Source: Candidatus Methanobinarius endosymbioticus
GTDB taxonomy: Archaea > Methanobacteriota > Methanobacteria > Methanobacteriales > Methanobacteriaceae
DNA: 64,000 bases
Assembly (NCBI GenBank): GCA_003315655.1
Contig: NIZT01000070.1
Location: 62,001 to 126,000, forward strand
Direction: 5' to 3'
Shown here: positions 39,928 to 50,922 of the stretch, piece by piece
Position numbering within the stretch: position 1 is the stretch's first letter
Layout: each line of letters begins with the position of its first letter
Notes under the pieces: model-generated
What the model saw: only the letters and a program-made list of their open reading frames with translations
What the model was told of the DNA's origin: nothing
The model's database searches: none
Translations under genes and position numbers: made by a program

Positions 39928-40075
39928 AAAATCACAATTTAATAGCTAATTTTTATTATAAAATTTTATATTTTTTAAGTTTTAAATTTTAAATTTTTTA
40001 TTTTTCCTAGCTAAAATATATAATTATTTATTATAATTTAGTTTAATTTATTATAATTATTTAATTCAACATGAT

Positions 40076-41356
40076 TTATTGATTATTAAATTTATTTAAA
40101 GATAAGTATTTATTTATATTAAAATTAGTTATTTCTAAAACCTTATTTAAAGAAATATTTCTACTAATAGCAATTTTCTTTATATCTTCATATTCAGGTC
40201 TTGATGAGATTATTTCGTCCCCAATATATCCTATTTTAAATTTAATATTTTCTTTTTTACCATCAATATCTATATCCAATGTTATGAACTTTCTTGAAGC
40301 TATACCCCTATGAGAATTTTCTGAAACTCTAATTCCTAAAGTTCCAGTTTCTTTAAAAACAACTGAAATCAATTTTTCAGTAGTTTTCTTTTGAGAGATA
40401 ACTTTTAAAATATGGCCAGGGCGGTTTTTTTTCATGGTAATTGGTATGATAGATACATCTCTTGCTCCTTCATTCATTAACTTTTCAAAAAGATAACCCA
40501 TCGCTTCTCCAGAAAGATGGTCCATATTTGTTTCTATAACATCAATAGTTTGAGATTTTATTTTTGATTTAGCTTTAATTATTCTTAAAACATTTGGAAA
40601 ATCAAAATCTTTTTTTCCAGCACCATAAGCTACTTTTTCAACTTTTATCATAGGTTGAAAATCACTGAATTCATCACAAATTTCGAGGTATAAAGCAACA
40701 CCAGTAGGTGTAGCTATTTCTGTATTTACAGGTCCACCAAACGAAAAAATATTTTCATTACTTAAAAGTTCAAGAGTAACTGGTGCAGGAATAGGAATTC
40801 TTCCATGTTTAGAATCAATAAATCCTCCACCTAAAGCAATTGGAAGTCCAATAACCTTTTCTTCACTATTATGAAATCCTAATCTACAAAAAGCAAAAAC
40901 CGATCCAAAAATATCTGCAACAGCATCTACAGCCCCCACTTCATGAAAATGAATATCTTCTAATGATTTTCCATGTATTTTTGATTCGCTAATAGCTAAT
41001 CTCTTAAAAACTTTTTTTGAAATATCAAAAACATCTTCAATTATATTCAAATCAAAGACACTATCTTTTTTATCTTTTTCGATCGTTTTTAGATTATCAA
41101 TTTTAGATATAAGATTTTTATAAGAAATTGAATGATTATTAGGATTATCTATATCTATAGTTTCAACATTCAAGAAAGTAGAATCAAATCCACCCTTATT
41201 AACTTTATTAATGTTAACCTTAACTCCACCAAATTCAGCAGAAGTAGTCTCCATGACCTTTTTAATCTCATTAAGATCACAGCCTAAATCAACAAAAGCT
41301 CCTGCAATCATATTACCAGCAATTCCTGCATTTTGAGGATCTATTATAAGTACCAT
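40076..41356 (-). CDS. larC: Nickel-pincer cofactor insertion protein LarC
   Basis: LarC inserts nickel into the pyridinium thiocarboxylate cofactor of lactate racemase-like enzymes, using CTP. Family features are LIIDPQNAGIAGNMIAGAF at the start, DIHFHEVGAVDAVADIFG in the middle with the metal-binding His pair, and IATPTGVALYLEI. Length 426 covers both halves without the frameshift known in lactobacilli. AAGGAAAA precedes the ATG. No larB, larE or racemase gene is in the window. Confidence 0.93.
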   Translation of the reverse strand: MVLIIDPQNAGIAGNMIAGAFVDLGCDLNEIKKVMETTSAEFGGVKVNINKVNKGGFDSTFLNVETIDIDNPNNHSISYKNLISKIDNLKTIEKDKKDSVFDLNIIEDVFDISKKVFKRLAISESKIHGKSLEDIHFHEVGAVDAVADIFGSVFAFCRLGFHNSEEKVIGLPIALGGGFIDSKHGRIPIPAPVTLELLSNENIFSFGGPVNTEIATPTGVALYLEICDEFSDFQPMIKVEKVAYGAGKKDFDFPNVLRIIKAKSKIKSQTIDVIETNMDHLSGEAMGYLFEKLMNEGARDVSIIPITMKKNRPGHILKVISQKKTTEKLISVVFKETGTLGIRVSENSHRGIASRKFITLDIDIDGKKENIKFKIGYIGDEIISSRPEYEDIKKIAISRNISLNKVLEITNFNINKYLSLNKFNNQ

Positions 41357-41481
41357 GTTTTTTCCTTTAAAATTTTCCTTTAAAAATTTAATAATTTTTC
41401 AAGAGTTATTAATTTATGAAATTTTAGTAATTATTAATGAAATTTATTATTTGAAATTTTATTATTAAAATATAATATAAT

Positions 41482-41559
41482 TATTCTAAATAAAGTATTC
41501 TAAATATAAAATATTCTAATATGAATTATTCTAAATATGATTTATTCTTAATATAAAAT
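41482..41559. repeat. Five imperfect ~16-bp tandem repeats
   Basis: Repeats of the form TATTCTAAATATAAAA stand head to tail in the gap 41357-41669 before the cobamide gene. The gap holds nothing else recognisable. Confidence 0.7.
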
Positions 41560-41669
41560 ATAATAATATAAGAATATATTAATAAATAACATAAATATGT
41601 AATTAAGAATATATAAGAATTTATGAACATGTGAAAAATTCTAAATTATTAGACTACGAGGGGATTATT

Positions 41670-42941
41670 TTGAAAAACAAAAAACAAAAAATAAAAAATA
41701 AAAAGAAAACTATAGAAATTTTTGAAAATATTAAACTTCATAGTGACTTTGACTATTTTTATATGAAAAACCCTGATTATTTTTTAACATTTAATGATAG
41801 TCTTGCTAATAAAAATCAAATAAACAATGGGATTGACATTGTAGAAACTATAATTGTTTTATCTCAAAACTATAATAATGAAGATAAATTTGAAAAATCT
41901 CTTGATTTTTTCAAAAAAGAAAATAAAATAAAAGAAAATTTTCATAAATATAGTAGTTATAATAGTTATATTGCTCAAGAATATCCTATTAAAAATATTT
42001 CAGATAAAAATGATCCTATTAATAATAAAAATGAAAATAAAGAATTAGATCATTTTATTGAAAAATCAGAAAATATCGCTATTATAAATTTTATGAATAG
42101 AAATCTTAATTTAATAAAAATAACCGATAATTTAGAAGTAGCTAAAGTCAAAAGAGGTCTTGGTGAAATTGAATTAGATTTAAATCAAATAATTTACATT
42201 GATAGAAATCTAAAGTTAAAAGAACTTATTCATCTCTATAAGATAGGTATTGAAACAAAAATAAAATACTTCGAATATTTGAGATTACCAGAACATATTC
42301 AAGATGCTTTAAACAACAATGAAACAATAACTCTAGCTTGTAAATCACCAGTTGAATTTAAAAAAGGAAAAAAACAAGACTTATCAGAAATGATATACTC
42401 AAACAATTATGAAGAAACTATAGAAGATATAGAAAAAGAATTAATTAATTGTATGATTAAATCTTGTAACAATTTTTTAGAAAATTTAAATCTTTCTTTT
42501 GGAATATTAGATTATATTATAGCTGAAGGAATAAGCATTGACTCTCTTGTAGATGCAGGAATGGAATTATGTGTAGGTGTAGAAGAAACTCCTGAAAAGA
42601 CAAAAGAATTAAAATTAAGGTTAAAAAATCAAATCTTAAAATCACTTGAAGATATAAATGTTGTTGCTCTTTTGATGTCAGCTATACGTTGTGAAGAAGA
42701 TTTTCAAAGTAATAGAATTAGAGAAGTTGATTTTAGTGATGATCCAGCGTATTTATATACTGATGAAGTTTTAGGAATAGTCATATCAAATCAAATAGCT
42801 GGAACAAAAGCAACATTTAATTTTAAAAGATATGATGAAGCAAAGCCGGGAATAATATCTAAATTAGGACCTATGGTCGATGATATTTTTGCAGGCCTTA
42901 TTGCAGGTTGTATGTCTAAAATATTCGAAGAAGATTATTAA
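41670..42941 (+). CDS. cbiS: Bifunctional cobamide enzyme CbiS (CbiZ-like plus CobZ phosphatase)
   Basis: The C-terminal 200 residues match the alpha-ribazole-5'-phosphate phosphatase Cob[61 protein letters not shown], and [15 protein letters not shown]. The first 230 residues look like a diverged adenosylcobinamide amidohydrolase CbiZ ([36 protein letters not shown]), the fusion known as CbiS. Its CbiZ half lacks the usual ATGTxTD and GMMTA words, so its activity is doubtful. I start at TTG 41670, seven bases after GAGGGGAT; a GTG at 41631 lacks such a site. cobS follows after 41 bases. Confidence 0.8.
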   Translation: MKNKKQKIKNKKKTIEIFENIKLHSDFDYFYMKNPDYFLTFNDSLANKNQINNGIDIVETIIVLSQNYNNEDKFEKSLDFFKKENKIKENFHKYSSYNSYIAQEYPIKNISDKNDPINNKNENKELDHFIEKSENIAIINFMNRNLNLIKITDNLEVAKVKRGLGEIELDLNQIIYIDRNLKLKELIHLYKIGIETKIKYFEYLRLPEHIQDALNNNETITLACKSPVEFKKGKKQDLSEMIYSNNYEETIEDIEKELINCMIKSCNNFLENLNLSFGILDYIIAEGISIDSLVDAGMELCVGVEETPEKTKELKLRLKNQILKSLEDINVVALLMSAIRCEEDFQSNRIREVDFSDDPAYLYTDEVLGIVISNQIAGTKATFNFKRYDEAKPGIISKLGPMVDDIFAGLIAGCMSKIFEEDY

Positions 42942-42982
42942 AAATATAATATAAAAGATGTAAATGAAGAAAAGGAGATCTA

Positions 42983-43774
42983 ATGACAGAAAAGGATAAA
43001 CAAAAAGATGATTATTTTTCTAATGAAAAAACATCCACATTAAGATCCATAGGTGGACTTTTAACTTTTTCCACTATTTTACCAATAAATATATACACTA
43101 CCATGGAAGAAATGGCTAAAATGACCTGGTTTTGGCCAGTTATAAGTGTATTTGTAGGGTTTATAGCTTTGATAATAGCATATTTTTTAAATATTTTAAA
43201 TCTCCCATTTTTTATAATTTCAACTATAATATATAGCTTTTTTATATGGTTTAACGGATTCCATCATCTTGACGGAGTTATAGATGTTGGAGATGGATTG
43301 ATGGTTCATGGAAGTTCTGAAAAAAAGATAAAAATTATGAGAGATTCCATGATTGGAACTGGTGGCATAGCAACATTTTTTATAGTTGCAATAATCACTA
43401 TTGCTCTTCTAGATTCCTTATTATTAACAGACTTTTTAGGAGCAGTTTTAATCTGTGAAATGTCTGCAAAAGTAGGATTAGTTAGCTGTACAATATCTTC
43501 AAAATCAGGGTCTGATGGAACAGGGAAATATTTCATAGAATCTATGACCATGCCTAAGTTTATAGCTACATTAATTATAAGTTCTATTATTGCTTTTCTG
43601 TTTGGAGGAATAATAGGAATATTTGGAGTTCTTGGAGGAATGTTTGGAGGAGCACTAGTTAGCTTCGTTGGAAAGAAACATTTCAAAATAGCTACTGGAG
43701 ATGTTTTAGGAACTTCTAATGAAATAGGTAGACTATTTTCTTTATTATTTATGTTAATAATAACTTTATTATAA
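42983..43774 (+). CDS. cobS: Adenosylcobinamide-GDP ribazoletransferase CobS
   Basis: The membrane enzyme joins adenosylcobinamide-GDP with alpha-ribazole or its phosphate in the last part of cobamide assembly. It has about six membrane segments, and the family motif FHHLDGVIDVGDGLM at residues 94-108, whose Asp residues bind metal. Length 263 is normal. AAAGGAGAT precedes the ATG. It follows the CobZ-containing gene, whose product acts on its product or substrate, so the pair is probably one operon. Confidence 0.93.
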   Translation: MTEKDKQKDDYFSNEKTSTLRSIGGLLTFSTILPINIYTTMEEMAKMTWFWPVISVFVGFIALIIAYFLNILNLPFFIISTIIYSFFIWFNGFHHLDGVIDVGDGLMVHGSSEKKIKIMRDSMIGTGGIATFFIVAIITIALLDSLLLTDFLGAVLICEMSAKVGLVSCTISSKSGSDGTGKYFIESMTMPKFIATLIISSIIAFLFGGIIGIFGVLGGMFGGALVSFVGKKHFKIATGDVLGTSNEIGRLFSLLFMLIITLL

Positions 43775-43882
43775 CTAAGTAAAAAGTACATTTTATTAAC
43801 TATAATCAAAAATATAATTTAATTAGTTTAAATAAATTAATAAATAACTAAATTGAAACTAAAATCAATACTAAACTTAATA

Positions 43883-43942
43883 ATTAAATTAATAGTTAAA
43901 TTGATAGTTAAATTAATAATTAAATTGATTAATAAATTAATT
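43883..43942. repeat. Five 12-bp tandem repeats TTAAATTRATAR
   Basis: Five near-identical head-to-tail copies precede trm56. They happen to encode a Leu-Ile-Lys heptad-like run in the trm56 frame, but this lies before the real start. Confidence 0.75.
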
Positions 43943-43984
43943 AAGAAATATTATATATATAATAATTTACTATTTGTGATACTA

Positions 43985-44527
43985 ATGAATATAAATGTTT
44001 TAAGATTAGACCATAGGTCAAAAAGAGATGCTAGAATAACTACTCATGTTTGTCTAACTTCAAGAGCTTTTGGAGCTTCAAAAATATATTTAAGTGGAGA
44101 AGAAGATGAAAAATTAATGAAAAATGTTGAAGATGTAGTAGAACGATGGGGTGGAAATTTCGAAATTGCATATAAAAAGAGTTATATGAATCTTATTGAA
44201 GAATGGCAGAAAAATGGAGGAGAAGTTATTCATTTAACAATGTATGGATCTCAAGTTCAAGATGTTATAGGAGAAATAAGAGAATCTCCAAAAGATAAGC
44301 TAATTATTATAGGTGGATCTAGAGTTCCTACTAAAGTATATAAAAAATCAGATTATAATGTTTCTGTTACAAAACAACCACATTCTGAAGTTTCTTCTCT
44401 TGCAGTTTTCCAACATATGTTAATGGACGGATCTGAATTTAACCTTGAATTTGATGGTGCTGTTTTTGAAGTAATTCCAACAGCAGAAAGTAAAAGAGTT
44501 AATATTAATGAAGAAAAAAACAAATGA
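43985..44527 (+). CDS. trm56: tRNA (cytidine(56)-2'-O)-methyltransferase Trm56
   Basis: This archaeal SPOUT methyltransferase modifies C56 in the T-loop of tRNA. The 180-residue protein has RLDHRSKRDARITTHVCLT at the start and GAVIHLT-like and IIIGGSRVPTKVYKKSDYN motifs of the knot that binds SAM, then VTKQPHSEVSSLAVF. I start at ATG 43985 after GTGAT; a TTG extension to 43853 would only add the repeat-encoded run. It follows cobS after 210 bases. Confidence 0.93.
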   Translation: MNINVLRLDHRSKRDARITTHVCLTSRAFGASKIYLSGEEDEKLMKNVEDVVERWGGNFEIAYKKSYMNLIEEWQKNGGEVIHLTMYGSQVQDVIGEIRESPKDKLIIIGGSRVPTKVYKKSDYNVSVTKQPHSEVSSLAVFQHMLMDGSEFNLEFDGAVFEVIPTAESKRVNINEEKNK

Positions 44528-44560
44528 ATCAAACAGTGAAATTAATTAAAATAAAATAGA

Positions 44561-45474
44561 TTAAAATTTAAAGCTTTTCAACAAAATCAATGTTAATCCT
44601 GTGTTTTTAGCTATTGTTTCAATTGAAATTCCATCTTTTTTGAGATTAGTCACTATTTTAATTTTTTCTTCTTCTTTACATTCTTTTTTACCATTTTGTT
44701 TGCTTTATTTTTTACCTTCTTCTCTACCTTTTTCTCTAACTTCTTTTTTAGCTTCTTTTTCTGCATTACCTTAACTGAGCTTTTTTGTCTAATTCAGCTT
44801 GCTCAACTCGAATATATGACAAATATTCTTGTTTATCTTTTAAAACATGAAGTGTTTTTTTTATATATGTTATTTGCAAATTCATCCATTTTAATCACCT
44901 GATCAATTAAACTTTGAGGTGTTTTTTCATCCAAAAGTAGAGTAAGCCTATCTTTTGGATCATTTAAATCTATTTTATTTTTTCTTACTTTTATTCTAAA
45001 TCGGGCTAAATCTATGTAATGTGTTTCTATTATATCCTCAAGTGTGTATTCTTTATTTATTTTTTCAGATAAAACAAAAGTTGTGTGATAATTTTCCAAA
45101 TTATGAAGATTGAACCCTAAAATATTTATCATTATTGTCATTGGTAACTCTTCATAATCCTCACCAACATTCAACAGAATTGAATATATCTTAGAATTAT
45201 AGAAGTGATTTCTTTTGTGAAATTTAGCTTGTTTTCCTATTTGTGCTTCAATGTTAACTAATGTATCATTATTCATCATAACTAGAACATCAGTGACCGA
45301 TTTTTTATTATTTTTATAATTTCCTTTTATTTCGTTAAGTTCAAAACTCAAACTTTTAAAATTTTTATTCGTAAATGGGTTTATTAAATGTAATGTTTCT
45401 TTTTCACAACCCCGTTCACCAAATAATTTACCAAACAAAAAGTCATTTAATAGATTTACATTCATTTTCTTCAT
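44561..45474 (-). pseudogene. Rpn/PD-(D/E)XK nuclease family transposase-like protein, broken
   Basis: The N-terminal 213 residues hold NDFLFGKLFGERG and the nuclease core VTDVLVMMNNDTLVNIEAQI (Asp and E-x-Q) of the recombination-promoting nuclease (Rpn) family. A one-base shift near 44840 leads to TLHVLKDKQEYLSYIRVEQA and then a stop after KKAQLR; degenerate Lys/Glu-rich sequence and IVTNLKKDGISIETIAKNTG end it at 44561. The nuclease domain itself is open and might still be made. No inverted repeats or target duplication were seen around it. Confidence 0.78.
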
Positions 45475-45786
45475 TATTAATTCTAATTTTAATCTTAATC
45501 ACATCATATTATTGATTTTATAAAATATATATTTTTCTCAAACCTTAGATTTGATTATATTCATTAAATTAATTAATAACAAGCAATATATAAATTATTT
45601 ATATATTTAAGAGCAATATTGTCTAAATAATAAAAAATGAATACCTTAAAGAAGAATTAAGATTAAATATAAAAATTTTTAAGAATAAAAAATATATCAA
45701 TTGATATTACCTATAAAAAAAACATTGAAATTATAAAATTTGAAATATAACATAATAATAATCAAAAATTTAATTAAAATAAATAA
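45475..45786. other. Intergenic, no gene seen
   Basis: AT-rich gap between two minus-strand genes, without recognisable elements. Confidence 0.4.
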
Positions 45787-46290
45787 TTAATATAAAGATT
45801 CTCCATGGGCAATAGATACTATTCCAGGAATATTTTTTACATTTAATTTAAAAATAGCTTCAATACCTTCTTCTTCGTATGCAATTACTTCTTTTGATAA
45901 GATATGATCAGTTAAAAAAGCAGCTACAGGAGGAGTTACAACAAAAATAGAATTTTCATTATTTAATAACATTTTTGTTTCAGTACTAAGAGCTCCTTTT
46001 CCAATATGAATTTTTACTCCATTTTTAGCTAAAATTGTCATTGAAGATTCTATTTCTTCTTTATTACTTGTAGTAGGAGCTATTCCTGCATCACTAACAG
46101 CAGTGTGCATAATAACACTACCTTCTAAATCAAAAGGAATTTCATTTTTAAAACCATTATTTATTTTATTTTTTAATTTAGGAAGTACTACATCCCTACC
46201 TGTGAAAATAATTCCACTAATAAGAAGTTTATCCCCAATTTTTAAGTCAATAACCTCTTCATCAGAAATAGGTGTTGTTATTTCTTTCAT
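45787..46290 (-). CDS. Fumarate hydratase class I, beta subunit
   Basis: Half of the two-subunit iron-sulfur fumarase (or the related tartrate dehydratase beta) that interconverts fumarate and malate in the incomplete reductive TCA path of these methanogens. The 167 residues have ISGIIFTGRDVVLPKL and GSVIMHTAVSDAGIAPTTSN, then GKGALS and VTPPVAAFLTDHI, all family features. The alpha subunit gene is not in the window. It lies 55 bases downstream of the carbonic anhydrase-like gene on the same strand. Confidence 0.9.
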   Translation of the reverse strand: MKEITTPISDEEVIDLKIGDKLLISGIIFTGRDVVLPKLKNKINNGFKNEIPFDLEGSVIMHTAVSDAGIAPTTSNKEEIESSMTILAKNGVKIHIGKGALSTETKMLLNNENSIFVVTPPVAAFLTDHILSKEVIAYEEEGIEAIFKLNVKNIPGIVSIAHGESLY

Positions 46291-46345
46291 AATAAACTCA
46301 AAATTTACTAAATATACTATTTAATAAAAATCATTTAAATTTAAA

Positions 46346-46831
46346 TCATTTAAATTTGTTATTTTTATGATCTTTAGCTAAATTAACATACATTAAGGCG
46401 TTAGATTTATTTAATTCCATTTTTTCAGAAGTTAATTGCCTCATAACTTTTCCGGGTAAACCTAAAATTAAACTTCCATCTGGAAATTCCTTATCTTCGG
46501 TTATTACTGCTCCAGCACCAACAATGGAATTATTCCCTATTTTTGCTCTATTTAATACAGTTACATTCATTCCTATAGTAACATTATCTCCTATTTCACA
46601 TCCATGGACAACTGCACTATGACCTATTGAAACATTATCTCCAAGAGTTGTAGTTCCATTAGGAGGACTATGTATAACTACATTGTCTTGAACATTAGAA
46701 TTATTTCCTATTACAATCTCACCATGATCTCCTCTTAAAACAGCATTATACCATACAGAAGAATTTTCCCCAATTTCAACATTTCCCATTACTTTAGCTC
46801 CAGATAATATTATAGCTGTATCATGAATCAT
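46346..46831 (-). CDS. Gamma carbonic anhydrase family protein
   Basis: Left-handed beta-helix trimer with three His ligands at subunit interfaces: His54 (VVIHS), His71 (IGHSAVVHG) and His76. Arg34 and Asp36 (LRGDHG) and Gln48 also match the active site of gamma carbonic anhydrases. I start at ATG 46831 (161 residues), with AAGGGA at good distance; a TTG two codons earlier is too near that site. Activity with CO2 is plausible but many relatives show none. It precedes the fumarase subunit gene. Confidence 0.88.
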   Translation of the reverse strand: MIHDTAIILSGAKVMGNVEIGENSSVWYNAVLRGDHGEIVIGNNSNVQDNVVIHSPPNGTTTLGDNVSIGHSAVVHGCEIGDNVTIGMNVTVLNRAKIGNNSIVGAGAVITEDKEFPDGSLILGLPGKVMRQLTSEKMELNKSNALMYVNLAKDHKNNKFK

Positions 46832-47379
46832 GATCAAGTTCCCTTAACATTTATATTAATTTATTTCAATTTTATAAACTTAAATTTTTTTATTTAAAAT
46901 TGTTAATTTTGGAATATGAATTTTCTAATTAATAAATTTATAAAAATAAATTCTTTTGAAAAATAAAAAGATGATTAAAAAATTATATTTTACATTATAG
47001 TTTAATAATATATTTATTAATCTATAATTCAGTATATAGTTTAATCTGAAGTTTAATATTTTAATATATAAAATTTTCAATAATAAAAACATTTATATAA
47101 TATAAAAAACAATATAACATTTTTGTTTATTATTTTATTAATTATCTATTTATTTGAATATTTATAGCTAAAAAAATATAATAATTAGTAAATAAAATAG
47201 CAAATATTCATTTGAAAATATAATTATCTACCCTATTTTATGAATAAATGTGTGTAGAATAATTTTTTTAAATAAATAAGTGAGTACTCGTTTTTATAAT
47301 AAGAATTAACATACCTTATAAATTTTAAAAAAAATTCTTAAGTATAAAAATATTTTTCTATATTAATAGGAGGCAAAAA
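46832..47379. other. Intergenic, no gene seen
   Basis: AT-rich gap between divergent genes. A palindrome GAGTACTC at 47282-47289 and an AGGAGG site at 47369-47374 belong to the surface protein side. Confidence 0.4.
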
Positions 47380-49335
47380 TTGCTTAAAATAAATAATAAA
47401 ATAAATAAGACTATTATTTTATTAGTCACACTTCTATTTTTGTTTTTGCATTAATATCAGCTACTAGTATTAGTGCTGTGGATTTAACAATGAATGATAG
47501 GAATATTATAACTAGTACCGAGGACGTGAATACTGTTGATCAGGATTTGTCTAATTTTAATGTAAGTGTAAATAATAAAAATTTGAATATAAAAAATTCT
47601 AAATTAAACAATTCTAAACTAGTTAACAATGATAGGAAAGTTGAAATATTTGATAGTATAATAAAAAACAGTAATTTAACTTTTAATAGCAATAATGAAA
47701 TTATTATCAAAAATAGCAAATTTTTCAATACAATCATTTCAGTAACCGGAGTTAAAACATTATATTTAATCAATTGTAGCGTTGTTAACTCAAGTGTAAA
47801 TTCTAGTACAACAAATCTATTAACATTGGATATAATAGATATTATAGTTATCAACTGATGATGGTTAATGGATCAAGTAATGCTATTGATAAGATAAATG
47901 GTACTATTTTTACATGGACTTATGATTTTTTGACAATTTCAAGTAATGATAGTATTGATCTAATTGAAGAAACTTGGAAATATAACTGACCATAATAGTG
48001 AAAATGGAATTGAGTTATATGCTCAATGTGGTTCTACTTTCTTTAAGTTGCCTAATGGTACAATTATTGAAATAATGAATCAAATATATCTTCGATTTAG
48101 TTTTGAAGGAAGTAATTTTGGATTTTATCATTTTTATCAACAAATAGAAAATGCAATATATGATTATTACTCTCAAAATACTGAATATTATTATTTTGAA
48201 AGTATAAACTTCAATTATCAATATTCTATCCATAGAGAAAGAGGACCTGCTCAAAAGTTACTTTTTGATATGTTATTAGTTTATAATGAAACTGGATCAC
48301 TAACAGTCAAGGTGAACTTCTTAAAAACGATTATTGGAATTGGATATTATGTATTTTATAGAGATGTCCGTTATAACACCGAAATTATAAAAATCTATCT
48401 TAATGATTATATAATTCCACTCATAAAATTTATAATGTATATTTACAGTGATTAGTGGTGGACTAGTTATGGTTATCTAAATGAATTTTCTATAAATAGC
48501 TTTGAACTTTTATTAGAAGCATATAGTGGAGAATGTGGAAATTATTATAATAATACTCAAAATGTCTTCTTATATCAGAATATTAAATATGTTGATGAAA
48601 TGGAACTGTTTTAAAAACGAAGATAAAAATATATTTTTTAGCTTACTAACATATTTCTTTGAAAATCAAGCCCCCTATTCTGCAATTAAAAGTTATTATG
48701 AAAAATTTGATATTGATGGATTGTTAATGTTATTAAATGTAAATATGGAAGATCCTGATGAAGTAAACTATTACAAAGAGGAATTAGATGAATTGATAGT
48801 TGAAATTAACCGAATCATTGATGAAATATTGATCAATGACTTTGGATTTACTGAAAATGATCTTTGGAAAACAATTGTTATTCCTTCCAATTCAACTATA
48901 GATAATAATCAGACACAGGTTAATAATCAAATAACTAACAACACTCAAACACCAGGTAATAATATAAATCCCAATAATAATAATAATGGAGACAATAATC
49001 AAAGAACAGAAAATAAAAATAATCCTGTTACTAAAGTTATTAAAAAAGTAGATTTAGATATATCAAAAATTAAAAAAATAAAATCCTCAAAAAACAAAAA
49101 AATAATTACCTATAAAATTACTATTCAAAATAAAGGTAATTTAAAATCAGGGAAAACTACATTATCATTATGCCATATACGGAATAATAAGTTTAAATCT
49201 AAAGTTAAAATAATTAATATCAAAGGAATTAAACCAAAACAAAAAATAACTTTGACTGTTAAATTTTATCCCGATAATCAAAACCATAATCTATGTAAAA
49301 CAGAATATTTTGTTTTAAACCCCTCAAAAACATGA
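47380..49335 (+). pseudogene. Secreted surface protein, broken
   Basis: TTG at 47380 stands seven bases after AGGAGG. The signal peptide is split by a frameshift near 47446 (TIILLVTLLFLF, then FALISATSISAVD). A beta-helix-like stretch (NIKNSKLNNSKLVNNDRKVE) runs to 47858. Further frames hold a non-repetitive region (YAQCGSTFFKLPNGTIIEIM; YYSQNTEYYYFESINFNYQY) and then an Asn/Thr-rich linker. The end is a CARDB-like domain (YKITIQNKGNLKSGKTTLSL) without a membrane anchor. At least four lesions. It differs in the middle and the end from the two adhesins. Confidence 0.78.
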
Positions 49336-49422
49336 AAGAATCAACATATGAAAATAATAAAAATTCTTAAAAGATTAAATTAAAAACTAATTATTTAGTT
49401 ATTAAATTAGTTTAAAAGTTTT

Positions 49423-49480
49423 TAATTTTTTAAATTATTTTTTATATTTATTTTAATATTTTTATTTTTTAATTCTATTA
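49423..49480 (+). terminator. T-rich tract between convergent genes
   Basis: Several runs of five to seven T on the plus strand follow the surface protein remnant, fitting an archaeal oligo-T terminator. Confidence 0.4.
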
Positions 49481-49522
49481 AATTAATAATTGATAAAATA
49501 GTCATGTTTTATCCTATAACAA

Positions 49523-50725
49523 TTATCGTATATTTAAATCGCTTTTTATTTCACGTATACTAGTTAAAAAATCAATGAGATGAGTATATTTAATATGTTG
49601 CATAAGAACTATTCTTACAGATTTTGGATAAGAAGAAACTGAAACTCTCCAGCCTTTTTTTTCAAGCATATCAGCTAGATCATCAGTATTTATTTCAGGA
49701 TGAGTAAAAGCAACTATGTTTAAATCAGGCTCTGTTATCAATTCAAAATCTTCTTTAAACAAGGCATCTGCTAAAAATTCAGTATTTATCATACATTCGT
49801 TCGCATTTTTCGCATATCCTTCTCTTCCCATGTATTGCATGATTGCCCAGGTAGCTGCAACTGGAGCCCCAAGCCTTGTACCAACTATAGTAGATTGTTC
49901 TTTAGAGGTCAAATAAGGAGATTTAACAGCCATTATATCTAAGTATTTTTTTTCTCTAAAAATTATACAACCAGATGGAATTGGAGCAAGACCCATTTTA
50001 TGAGGGTCTATTGTAATAGAACAAACTCCTTCTAAAGCAAAATCAAAAGGAGGTATTTCATAACCAAAGTCATTTAAAAATGGAATAGAAAAACCACCAA
50101 AAGCAGCATCAACATGGAAATATATATTTTTTTCTGTAGCTAAATCAGAAAGTTCTTTAATAGGATCTATCATACCTAATTCAGTAGTTCCAGCTATTCC
50201 TACAATAGCTATAGTATTTTCAGAAATATTGTTTTTAACAGATTCTATATCAACCCTATAATTTTCATCTAGATCTGCTTCAATTAATTTTAAATTAAGC
50301 AAATCTGCAGCTTTTTTGAATGAAAAATGAGCAGAACGAGGCACAATTATTTCAGGAATAGTATATTCATTTTCATTGTTTATATCTCCAATTCCTTTTT
50401 CTTTCCTAGTAATATTTCGAGCAGATCTTATAGCCATTAAATTAGCTTCTGTTCCACCAGTAACAATATTTCCAAATGATTTTTCAAGAGAAAGAAAAGA
50501 ACCAATATCATCTATAACCATTTCTTCAAGAGTTTGAGTTCCTTTAAAAAGACCAGGATCTCCAAGATTTGAATCTAAAAAATCACAAAACACTTCTTTA
50601 GAAAAAGGATCAGAGCGAGTACACATAGATCCTAATATTTTTCCATCAGAATAGTTTAAGTTCTGATTTTTAAATTCAGATAATTTTTCTAAAATTTCTT
50701 CCTTTTTTATTGGTTCATTATCCAT
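49523..50725 (-). CDS. mfnA: L-tyrosine/L-aspartate decarboxylase MfnA
   Basis: PLP enzyme that makes tyramine for methanofuran; in some methanogens it also makes beta-alanine for coenzyme A. The PLP lysine is Lys243 in [16 protein letters not shown] (204-211) and GGTEANLMA (90-98) form the cofactor site. I start at ATG 50725 (400 residues) after AAAGGT; the ten residues before it in the open frame lack a site. Single gene, 197 bases after ppsA on the same strand. Confidence 0.93.
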   Translation of the reverse strand: MDNEPIKKEEILEKLSEFKNQNLNYSDGKILGSMCTRSDPFSKEVFCDFLDSNLGDPGLFKGTQTLEEMVIDDIGSFLSLEKSFGNIVTGGTEANLMAIRSARNITRKEKGIGDINNENEYTIPEIIVPRSAHFSFKKAADLLNLKLIEADLDENYRVDIESVKNNISENTIAIVGIAGTTELGMIDPIKELSDLATEKNIYFHVDAAFGGFSIPFLNDFGYEIPPFDFALEGVCSITIDPHKMGLAPIPSGCIIFREKKYLDIMAVKSPYLTSKEQSTIVGTRLGAPVAATWAIMQYMGREGYAKNANECMINTEFLADALFKEDFELITEPDLNIVAFTHPEINTDDLADMLEKKGWRVSVSSYPKSVRIVLMQHIKYTHLIDFLTSIREIKSDLNIR

Positions 50726-50922
50726 TTTGAATACCTTTGATAGAATTATTAACAATAGAATAAATTGATATCAATTAATGATATATTAAATTAAAAAATG
50801 ATAAAAAATATTATAAAAAAATGTTATATCAAGATATTATATTAATTTAATATAAAATTATATTAAAATATTAATTAACACATCTAAAAAATAAAAAATA
50901 AAAAATAAAATTTAATTAAATC

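Noticed and set aside
43853-43984. N-terminal extension of Trm56 from a TTG
   Set aside because: It encodes only the 12-bp repeat (Leu-Ile-Lys runs), is not part of the family, and the ATG at 43985 has its own site.
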